Source of the DNA: a virus
Length of the DNA stretch: 62,070 nt
Strand: one strand, 5' to 3'
IMG/VR virus record: IMGVR_UViG_3300034063_001003
Coordinates: 1-62,070 of that record
Shown: piece by piece, positions 15,124-20,770 of the stretch
Position numbering within the stretch: position 1 is the stretch's first letter
How the letters are laid out: the number at the start of each line of letters is the position of its first letter
Made by a program: the position numbers and the translations under genes
The notes under the pieces: model-generated
What the model was told of the DNA's origin: nothing
Databases searched by the model: none
Seen by the model: only the letters and a program-made list of their open reading frames with translations

Positions 15124-15463
15124 ATCCCGGGTCAACCTGGGCATCCCGGACTGTCTGGTCGCCTTCCCGCACGGGGAGTTCGTGATGGTCGAGCTCAAGG
15201 TGGTCAAGCGTGGGCGCAAGATTGCCCTGTCTCCGCACCAGGTGGCCTTCCATGTCAAACACGCGGACCTGCGCTGCCCGACCTACATCCTGGTCCAGTA
15301 TTTCCCGCCTGGTACTGCCCATGCTCACAAGTCGGACCTGCTGCTATACGCGGGAGAGCAGGCCCTGGACCTGGTGCGCATGGGGATCGACACACCGCCT
15401 ATGGCGCGCTGGCCCTGGACAGGGATTTCCTGGGCTGAACTGCGCGCTGCCATGCTGGCTTGA
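15047..15463 (+). CDS. VRR-NUC family nuclease
   Basis: This 138-residue protein matches the stand-alone VRR-NUC fold: a PD-(D/E)XK core with E near residue 25 (IESRVNLGIPDCLV), the PD motif, and the ELKVVK strand supplying the E-x-K pair. VRR-NUC proteins cleave branched or flap DNA, and phage versions probably resolve recombination or packaging intermediates. It overlaps the terminase gene by 77 bases in another frame with GAGGAAAA upstream. A packaging role beside TerS is inference. Confidence 0.85.
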   Translation: MAMKPEANLYKRLKDNVPNCHFTRIESRVNLGIPDCLVAFPHGEFVMVELKVVKRGRKIALSPHQVAFHVKHADLRCPTYILVQYFPPGTAHAHKSDLLLYAGEQALDLVRMGIDTPPMARWPWTGISWAELRAAMLA

Positions 15464-15489
15464 CGATCGTAAAAACACTATGCTATGAT
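15460..15489 (+). promoter_or_regulatory. Candidate sigma70-type promoter P1
   Basis: TTGACG at 15460-15465 and TATGAT at 15484-15489 are separated by 18 bases, in front of the gene at 15535. The -35 box contains the TGA stop codon of the VRR-NUC gene, an arrangement repeated at two other promoters of this module. Confidence 0.6.
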
Positions 15490-15534
15490 GCCCCTGCCTG
15501 GATGACCAGGTAACCATAGAAAGGTAGAAAGCAA

Positions 15535-16209
15535 ATGAGGAAGCTCAAAACATTCACGCAAGGCGACGGCGCACATTGGGGCCTGTCTGATTGGTATGAC
15601 GACGGCGAGACAGAGCTTGCCGCTGCGCTTACCGACCATGCCCCGTTCGATACGGGTTGGTACTCCAGCAAGAAGGAGATCGCATCCGCACGCATCTGGT
15701 CAGAGGACGGCATCAAGATCAAGGTCGAGGTGTCTGTGTCTGATGACTTTGACACCCTCGGCGGAGGCTACGCCAGCACTAACGAGTGGACGATTGATGC
15801 CATCCGTGCCTGCATCAGCAACGCATGGGACAGGGCGGAGTCGGACAGGGGGGAGAATCAGGAGTACGAAGGATTCAGAGTCGGGCGAGAGGGGCGCTGG
15901 GAGGAGACTTACCTCGTCAGCATTGGGTGGGGAGAGAATCTGTCACCCCCGGGCGAAAACTACCATTGGTGGGGTTGGCAATACGACGGCGCTGACGACA
16001 CAGTTGGCGTGCCGCACCCTGACATCCCGGTCGAGATCGTGCAAGCGTTTGAGAAGTGGGCGAATGACTGGGCGTTCGGTCGCATCGAGGAGAAGTCCCT
16101 CACAGTTGGGGAGTGGACGATCACCCCGTGGAGGGATACTCGCTCGCAACCCGAAGACCCCAACGATTACGTTGGGATGGGGTGGGTCGGTCATGATGGT
16201 CGCCCGTAA
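15535..16209 (+). CDS. Accessory protein, unknown (224 residues)
   Basis: This is the first gene of the accessory module and has its own promoter and the doubled leader AGAAAG-GT-AGAAAG ending three bases before the ATG. The product is acidic and very rich in tryptophan (WGLSDWYDDGE, NYHWWGWQYDGADD, WANDWAFG). It reads as a compact soluble protein with mixed strands and helices. I recognise no domain. A host-takeover or anti-defence role is only suggested by the context. Confidence 0.7.
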   Translation: MRKLKTFTQGDGAHWGLSDWYDDGETELAAALTDHAPFDTGWYSSKKEIASARIWSEDGIKIKVEVSVSDDFDTLGGGYASTNEWTIDAIRACISNAWDRAESDRGENQEYEGFRVGREGRWEETYLVSIGWGENLSPPGENYHWWGWQYDGADDTVGVPHPDIPVEIVQAFEKWANDWAFGRIEEKSLTVGEWTITPWRDTRSQPEDPNDYVGMGWVGHDGRP

Positions 16210-16258
16210 TTTGTAGCCGAGGGTGAACCGGACCACGCGCAAGAAAGTTAGAAAGCAG

Positions 16259-16375
16259 ATGATTGCCAACAGCCGGCCTAAAGAACCCGAAATGGTCCCA
16301 AACACGCAGCGGGGGCTTGTCCTGCGCCTGTTCTGGCTTTGGCTGTTCCATAGAATTGTTGGCGGGGATAGTTGA
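16259..16375 (+). CDS. Tiny membrane-type peptide (38 residues)
   Basis: An ATG three bases after the leader AGAAAG-TT-AGAAAG (16242-16255) opens a short frame whose C-terminal half is hydrophobic (GLVLRLFWLWLFHRIVGG). Its TGA forms part of the -35 box of the next promoter, as for the other genes of this module. The shared leader is the main reason to call it real. Confidence 0.5.
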   Translation: MIANSRPKEPEMVPNTQRGLVLRLFWLWLFHRIVGGDS

Positions 16376-16402
16376 CACCAGTTGATAATTGTGGTGTAGA
16401 AT
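16372..16402 (+). promoter_or_regulatory. Candidate promoter P2
   Basis: A consensus TTGACA (16372-16377) and TAGAAT (16397-16402) are 19 bases apart. The same 19-base spacing and the same TAGAAT occur at P3. The stop codon of the tiny upstream gene lies inside the -35 box. It should drive the three genes from 16456 to 17397. Confidence 0.65.
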
Positions 16403-16455
16403 TTCAACCAGGCCGAGCATTCCGCAAGGCCTACAACCTAGAAAGTGAGAAAGAC

Positions 16456-16941
16456 ATGTCCGAAACGAATCCTATCGTGGCCGCCTTGCAGGGGGCATTT
16501 GAGTCCGCGGTCCAGGCCGCGGTCGAGCAGCGTCTGGCGCCCCTGGCCGCCCGACTGGCCGCGCTTAAGCGCGGCCTGGCCGCGCTTGAGGCGGTACAGG
16601 TGCCGCACGAGCAGCGCCTGATTTTCAACGATGACGAGCTGCGCCAACTGGCCGCGCACGTCAACCTGGCAGAGCTGGCCGGCGAACTGATCCCTGCCCA
16701 ACTGCGGACAATAGGCGAGGGCGTCAACCTGGCCAGCCTGGCCGCCGAGCTGAGCCCGTCCGAGCTGCTCGACAATGTCGATTGGTCCGAGGTGCTGGAC
16801 TATGCCGACCTGGCCAGCGAGGTCGACCTGTCCGACCTGGCCGATGAGATCAGCATGGAGCGCCTGACGGATGCGATCGACCTGAATGGGAAAATCCGCG
16901 ACTATTTGTCCGACACGATGTTCAACATCCGGGAAGCCTGA
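16456..16941 (+). CDS. Leucine/alanine-rich repeat-like accessory protein
   Basis: The start is the ATG at 16456, two bases after the AGAAAG-TG-AGAAAG leader. Residues 10-50 of the 161-residue acidic product form an alanine-rich helix (coiled-coil type). The rest repeats a loose unit seen in VNLAELAGELIPAQL, VNLASLAAELSPSELL and VDLSDLADEIS, with the leucine spacing of a solenoid. It may be a scaffold or protein-binding inhibitor. No family recognised; confidence in the repeat reading is moderate. Confidence 0.65.
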   Translation: MSETNPIVAALQGAFESAVQAAVEQRLAPLAARLAALKRGLAALEAVQVPHEQRLIFNDDELRQLAAHVNLAELAGELIPAQLRTIGEGVNLASLAAELSPSELLDNVDWSEVLDYADLASEVDLSDLADEISMERLTDAIDLNGKIRDYLSDTMFNIREA

Positions 16942-16942
16942 C

Positions 16943-17170
16943 ATGCGGCGCAAAGATAACGTGCAGAAAATCACCCACCTGATGGTAATGAACCCGGGCG
17001 GCCCACTGACCCAGGCCCTGGTGCTCGAGGCGGTGCGCCAGTACTGCAGCGACATAGTCGCGGCCGGCCGGCCTGAGGATGACTCGCGCGCCTGGATCAG
17101 CCCGGTCGCGATCTACAACTGCGCCGAGGGCATCATCGAGGCGCTCGACCACATGGAGGCCGCGGTATGA
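16943..17170 (+). CDS. Accessory protein, unknown (75 residues)
   Basis: It starts at ATG 16943 right after the preceding stop and ends overlapping the next ATG. The product begins MRRKDNVQKITHLMVMNPGG and has two helical segments (LVLEAVRQYCSDIVAAG, AIYNCAEGIIEALDHMEAA). It looks like a small all-helical phage protein of the P2 transcript. Function unknown. Confidence 0.6.
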   Translation: MRRKDNVQKITHLMVMNPGGPLTQALVLEAVRQYCSDIVAAGRPEDDSRAWISPVAIYNCAEGIIEALDHMEAAV

Positions 17171-17397
17171 CCGACGACCAGGAATGGGCGCTCTGGCAGA
17201 AAGAGCTCGCGCTCTGGAACCACCGCGCGGCCCAGGTGATGGACAAAATGGGCGGCGGCTTTGCCGCAGCTATCGCCCTGGCCTACTTCCGCGCCGACAG
17301 TGACAACAGGGCGCGCTTGCTTGACGCCTTCCCCGACCTGTTCGCGAAATACCGCCAGTGGGCGCGCGACCTGCACGATGATCAACCAGGCGCTTGA
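17167..17397 (+). CDS. Accessory protein, unknown (76 residues)
   Basis: An ATGA overlap sets the start. The product carries LWQKELALWNHRAAQVMDKM, then AAAIALAYFRADSDNRARLL and DAFPDLFAKYRQWA, a pattern I associate with small helical phage proteins of unknown role. Its TGA is part of the -35 hexamer of P3, so the P2 transcript ends where the P3 promoter begins. Confidence 0.65.
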   Translation: MTDDQEWALWQKELALWNHRAAQVMDKMGGGFAAAIALAYFRADSDNRARLLDAFPDLFAKYRQWARDLHDDQPGA

Positions 17398-17430
17398 CGC
17401 CTGCCCCTTGTTTGCATGTAGAATGCAAAC
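17394..17430 (+). promoter_or_regulatory. Candidate promoter P3 with overlapping operator
   Basis: TTGACG (17394-17399) and TAGAAT (17419-17424) are 19 bases apart, as in P2. The -10 box lies inside an inverted repeat: GTTTGCAT (17410-17417), five-base centre, ATGCAAAC (17423-17430). A protein bound there would block RNA polymerase. The same arms fused into a 20-bp palindrome occur at 20076-20095, and a half site GTTTGCA follows TAGAAT at 18840-18852. Confidence 0.6.
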
Positions 17431-17483
17431 ACCGCCGCCGGGACGGTTTCCCGGTTTCCTAGAAAGTTAGAAAGAGAGTCAGT

Positions 17484-18581
17484 ATGAAAACACTTATGCA
17501 GGCCAACACTCAGTGGGCCACCCGTCCGGACGAAGAGCGCTTTTGCAGCCTCCCCGAGATGCATGCCGCCATGGAGGCGCGCCGCGCCATCAGCCGCGCG
17601 GCCGTGGTCAGCAGTCGGCGCCTGCGCGCCGTCCCGACCGACGATAACCGGGGCCTGATGATCGAGGGCCCGAACGGCCACGGCTATGCGCCCACGCACT
17701 GGGCCATGGGCCAGGCCGCTAACCTGGTCGGCGCGCCAGGCGCCTACCTTCGGCAGCTGCCGGCCCCGCTGGCGGCCGACTGCCTAAATTACGGGTTCCA
17801 GGTCGAGCGTGACGCCAAGGATATCGGCGTCCTGTTGTCTCGGAATGGCGTGTCGGAGCTTCGGGCCGTGACCGGGCCCAACTATGGCCGCATTTGGGAC
17901 GGTGACGTGGTGGCCGCCCTGATGGATCGCTTCGGGGATGGGGTAACCGGTGACTGGCGCGTCCCTGGCACGTGGGGCAAAGCACTCGACCAGGTGACAA
18001 AGGCCAACACCACGTTATATGCCGGCGATAGGGATTGTTTTATTTTCCTGGCGGATGAGATAAACCGTATTGAACTGCCAGGCCGGCGTGACGGTAAAAC
18101 CGGCGAGCTCGCGCGCGGGTTTTTTGTCACCAACAGCGAAACCGGCGCCGGCTCCCTGCGCGTCAAAACCTTTTTGTTTGATTTTGTTTGCGCTAATCGC
18201 ATTGTTTGGGGCGCGCACGAATTGGATGAAATCAGCATCCGGCACACGGCCAGCGCGCCGGATAAATTTATCGACCAGGTGACGCCCGCTCTTTTGGAAT
18301 ATAGCCGCGCGAGCGCGGCCAATATATCCGGGGTCCTGCGCGGCGCCCAGGCCAGCAAAATCGACAAGGTCGATAAATTCCTGGCGAACCGGTTCGGGCC
18401 GCGCGTGGCCGCACGCGTGCAACATGCGCACATGCTCGACGAAGGCCGGCCGATCGAGACGGTTTGGGACGCGGTAACCGGCGCCACCGCGTACGCCAGG
18501 TCGATCCCCTGGCAGTCCGACCGGGTCGAATTTGAAACCCAGGCCGGCGGCCTGTTGGACCTGGTAGAGGTGGTTTCGTGA
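17484..18581 (+). CDS. DUF932 family phage/plasmid-like protein
   Basis: The 365-residue protein matches the DUF932 (phage/plasmid-like, TIGR03299-type) layout. It opens with a region on a DNGGLxIxG-type strand (NRGLMIEGPNGHGYAPTHWA). A core follows with LRAVTGPNYGRIWDGDVVAA, then NEINRIEL-like and SETGAGSLRVKTFLFDFVCA, NRIVWGAHEL. The C-terminus is a helical tail. The family occurs on plasmids and phages near anti-restriction or recombination genes; the function is unproven. Some stretches use AT-ending codons unlike the replication genes. Transcribed from P3 with the AGAAAG-TT-AGAAAG leader. Confidence 0.8.
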   Translation: MKTLMQANTQWATRPDEERFCSLPEMHAAMEARRAISRAAVVSSRRLRAVPTDDNRGLMIEGPNGHGYAPTHWAMGQAANLVGAPGAYLRQLPAPLAADCLNYGFQVERDAKDIGVLLSRNGVSELRAVTGPNYGRIWDGDVVAALMDRFGDGVTGDWRVPGTWGKALDQVTKANTTLYAGDRDCFIFLADEINRIELPGRRDGKTGELARGFFVTNSETGAGSLRVKTFLFDFVCANRIVWGAHELDEISIRHTASAPDKFIDQVTPALLEYSRASAANISGVLRGAQASKIDKVDKFLANRFGPRVAARVQHAHMLDEGRPIETVWDAVTGATAYARSIPWQSDRVEFETQAGGLLDLVEVVS

Positions 18582-18787
18582 GCCGGCGCCTGGTTTATGC
18601 CGGGGCTTTCCCCGGGGTCGGTCGGTTTCGCGTTACCTGGTCGGCCGAATATTCCGAATACAGGGTCCAGTTAATCGACCAGGTCGAAAACCTGGTTTCG
18701 GAATATTTCACGCCCGACCGGGTTGACGCAATTAACACGGCCGACCGCATGCTATCCGACCAGGCCGCGCGCCTGGGGGTCGACTGA
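18578..18787 (+). CDS. Small protein coupled to the DUF932 gene
   Basis: It starts at GTG 18578, overlapping the DUF932 stop as GTGA. The 69 residues form a basic strand region (RRLVYAGAFPGVGRFRVTWS), then helices (VDAINTADRMLSDQAARLG). A strong terminator follows within 25 bases, so the DUF932 gene and this one form a two-gene operon and may work together. Confidence 0.65.
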   Translation: MSRRLVYAGAFPGVGRFRVTWSAEYSEYRVQLIDQVENLVSEYFTPDRVDAINTADRMLSDQAARLGVD

Positions 18788-18810
18788 CCTGGTCGACCTG
18801 GTAGATTTAA

Positions 18811-18834
18811 CCCGGCCAGCGTGCCGGGTTTTTT
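18811..18834 (+). terminator. Rho-independent terminator after the DUF932 operon
   Basis: CCCGGC (18811-18816) pairs with GCCGGG (18823-18828), followed by six Ts. It closes the P3 transcript. TAGAAT and an operator half site GTTTGCA lie immediately after it, hinting at a further promoter for the next genes. Confidence 0.85.
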
Positions 18835-18900
18835 ATGGTTAGAATGTTTGCACCGCGCCAGGTCGGTTACCTGGTTAGAAAGTTAGAAAGTGAGCCCCGA

Positions 18901-19074
18901 ATGCTTAAGACAATCCGCACCAGCGCGAACCGCAAAACCGGTCCCGCAACAGTCACGCACCGCCCCGACCCGCGCCAGGCTTTGCCCGCTACCAGCGCGA
19001 TCGCTCGCGATTGGACCGGGCGCCCGTTGGCCTATCGCATCCCCGGCCTTGGCCGTTTTACTTCAAACAAGTAA
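18901..19074 (+). CDS. Short protein sharing its N-terminus with the next gene
   Basis: The 57-residue frame begins MLKTIRTSANRKTGP, identical to the start of the gene at 19085; over 44 bases only one differs. It then diverges (IARDWTGRPLAYRIPGLGRF) and stops. The AGAAAG-TT-AGAAAG leader lies ten bases upstream. It may be a truncated duplicate, a separate small protein or a leader peptide for the next gene. Confidence 0.5.
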   Translation: MLKTIRTSANRKTGPATVTHRPDPRQALPATSAIARDWTGRPLAYRIPGLGRFTSNK

Positions 19075-19084
19075 GGGGCCGGCC

Positions 19085-19774
19085 ATGCTTAAGACAATCC
19101 GCACCAGCGCGAACCGTAAAACCGGTCCGATTGCCGTCACCTACCGCGCCGGCCAGCATGCGACCCTGGCCACCTGCCCCAAGGCGTGCCCGCTAAACCC
19201 CAAAGGGGACCAAGGCGCCGACCTGGTCGACCAGGCCTATTTGACGGCCGTGCGCCAGGCCGTGCCACCTGGTGGCCAAGCTTGGACCTATTCGCATTTC
19301 CCGGCCGAAACCCTGCCGGCGCCGGCGCCTGGTGAAACCGTGATTAACGCCAGCTGCGACACGATCGACCAGGCCCTGGCCGCCATGGCCATCGGCCGCC
19401 CGGCCACCGTGGCCGCACCGGCCGGCACGGTTTGGCCGTATACCGTGGCCGGCCGCCGGTTTATCCAGTGCCCGGCCGAAACGGTCGACACGGTTACGTG
19501 CGCCAGCTGCGGCGCCGGCCGTCCCTTGTGCGCACGCGGGGACCGGGACTACGCGATTGTTTTTGTTGCGCATGGCCAGGCCGCGCGCCTGGTCGGGTCC
19601 GACCAGGCCGGCGGATGTTACGGGACCGGCGGACCTGTTGCGATAGCCTGGCACAGTACCCGCCAGGCCGGCGCGCCTGATGACGCGGCCGCCGTGGTCC
19701 GGTTTGCCCGGTCCCTCCCGCCTGGGTCCCTGTTGCGCCACCACGTGGTCGGCGACCTGGGTCGCGACCAGTAA
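19085..19774 (+). CDS. Cysteine-rich accessory protein, unknown (229 residues)
   Basis: The N-terminal part reads KTGPIAVTYRAGQHATLATC followed by PKACPL, and later AWTYSHFPAETL, GETVINASCDTIDQA and a CASCGAGRPLCARG cluster. The cysteine spacing suggests one or two metal sites. I recall similar phage proteins (KTGPIAVTYR...CP...YSHF...ETVINASCD) without a known role. A start at ATG 19085 gives the family-like N-terminus, and a terminator follows directly. The downstream half is very GC-rich with repeated ACCTGGT heptamers in the coding sequence. Confidence 0.65.
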   Translation: MLKTIRTSANRKTGPIAVTYRAGQHATLATCPKACPLNPKGDQGADLVDQAYLTAVRQAVPPGGQAWTYSHFPAETLPAPAPGETVINASCDTIDQALAAMAIGRPATVAAPAGTVWPYTVAGRRFIQCPAETVDTVTCASCGAGRPLCARGDRDYAIVFVAHGQAARLVGSDQAGGCYGTGGPVAIAWHSTRQAGAPDDAAAVVRFARSLPPGSLLRHHVVGDLGRDQ

Positions 19775-19796
19775 CCCGTTTTCACCCCACAGCGAG

Positions 19797-19819
19797 CCCG
19801 GCCGCGCGCCGGGTTTTTT
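19797..19819 (+). terminator. Rho-independent terminator closing the accessory module
   Basis: CCCGGC (19797-19802) pairs with GCCGGG (19808-19813) and is followed by six Ts. The stem is the same as that of the terminator at 18811, suggesting duplication of a cassette end. Confidence 0.85.
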
Positions 19820-19830
19820 GCTTCGGGTAT

Positions 19831-19886
19831 CAAGCTCCTGCCGGCCTACCTGGTCAAGCTCCTGCCGGCCTACCTGGTCGAGCTCC
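19831..19886. repeat. 24-base tandem repeat
   Basis: Two exact copies (19831-19854 and 19855-19878) starting CAAGCTCCTGCCGGCC are followed by a partial third beginning CGAGCTCC. It directly follows the terminator of the accessory module. Confidence 0.85.
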
Positions 19887-20075
19887 CATTAACCCGCCAG
19901 GCCGGCCGCCGGCCGTGCCAGGCCGCGAGCTTCGGCCAGCTGGCCCGTGGTCCGCGCGCCAGGTATCACGCGCCTGGTCGACCTGGTGCTGCAGCTGGTG
20001 GCGCGCGGTTTTGCACCTGGTGCTGCAGCTGGTGGCCGTGGCCGTGTTTGTGTTTGTGTCTACCTGGTGGCCCGT

Positions 20076-20095
20076 GTTTGCATGTACATGCAAAC
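20076..20095. promoter_or_regulatory. 20-bp perfect palindrome, candidate operator
   Basis: GTTTGCATGT is followed at once by its reverse complement. Its arms equal those of the inverted repeat over the P3 -10 box, so both may be sites for one dimeric regulator. Confidence 0.5.
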
Positions 20096-20437
20096 CAGGT
20101 CCGGGGCCCGTGCACCTGGTCGACCAGGCCGCCGACCTGGTGCCCGTGCTACCTGGTCGACCAGGCCGCGCACCTGGTGCCAGGCGACCAGGCGACCAGG
20201 CCGCCGACCAGGTGGCCGCGGCGCCCGGCGCCAGGTCCGCGGACCGCGGCGCCCGGACCCCCCACCCCGGACCCCGGGTCCAAAAAACGGGCCGCTGCCC
20301 AGGCTGCGCCGGCCTTGGCCCGGTTTTACACGGTCAGTGGTCCGCGAAACAGTTTTCTTGTTCCATGAAAACTACCCCCTTCCAAAAAACCTCGATTTGG
20401 CCCAAAAATTTTTCGCAGTTGAAATACAATCAGTTCC

Positions 20438-20770
20438 ATGAAAACAACCTGCTCAAAGTGTGGCTTGCCCAATGACCGCCTGCCCCAGCGGTATTGCCGC
20501 GTGTGCCATGCTGCGTACGCCAGGGCCCGTCGTCCGCGGCACGCGGACCTTGAACCGGGTCAAAAGCAGCGATCGATCGCCCGCTCGTACGCCAACGTGT
20601 ATCAGCGCCGTGGCAAGATTGCCCCCGAGCCGTGCTCCGTCTGCCGTGATCCGGTTGCCCAGAAGCATCATGAGGACTACAGTAGGCCCTTGCAGATCAC
20701 CTGGCTCTGCCGCAAATGTCACCAAAAGCGGCATTTGGATGACAAACTTCTTCACGTGAAACAATCATGA
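20438..20770 (+). CDS. Zinc-binding HNH-like protein next to the terminase
   Basis: The 110-residue product has CSKC and YCRVCHAAY near the start, and in the second half CSVC, KHHEDYSRPLQITWLCRKCH and QKRH. The HHEDYSxPLxxxWLCxxCH block is typical of small phage HNH/zinc-finger endonucleases. HNH proteins beside terminase genes can assist cohesive-end cutting or packaging. Its start sequence GTTCCATGAAAAC is duplicated 73 bases upstream. The TGA overlaps the terminase ATG. Confidence 0.7.
   Translation: MKTTCSKCGLPNDRLPQRYCRVCHAAYARARRPRHADLEPGQKQRSIARSYANVYQRRGKIAPEPCSVCRDPVAQKHHEDYSRPLQITWLCRKCHQKRHLDDKLLHVKQS

Larger units (their letters stand above)
19820..20437. other. GC-rich, repeat-dense non-coding block
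   Basis: About 620 bases have several open frames but none with a ribosome site or protein-like composition. The block is built from repeats: a 24-base tandem pair, a 22-base unit repeated at 19981 and 20015, two copies of the perfect palindrome CCTGGTCGACCAGG (20115 and 20152), a 20-bp palindrome, and many ACCTGGT/ACCAGGT heptamers. Lying between TerS and TerL, it could carry the packaging site or an origin. This is inference from structure and place. Confidence 0.55.

Noticed and set aside
19831-20170. Repeat block considered as a CRISPR or att site
   Set aside because: Repeats are contiguous or overlapping palindromes without spacers, and no integrase or cas gene is present.
19915-20475. 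Several 100-190-codon frames in the GC-rich block
   Set aside because: Stop codons are rare at this GC content, the translations are Arg/Pro/Gly repeats of the palindromes, and no ribosome site precedes them.
20365-20475. 36-codon frame MKTTPFQKTS... starting upstream of the HNH-like gene
   Set aside because: It arises from the duplicated GTTCCATGAAAAC start segment and overlaps the HNH-like gene out of frame; no ribosome site. Noted as part of the start-duplication finding only.
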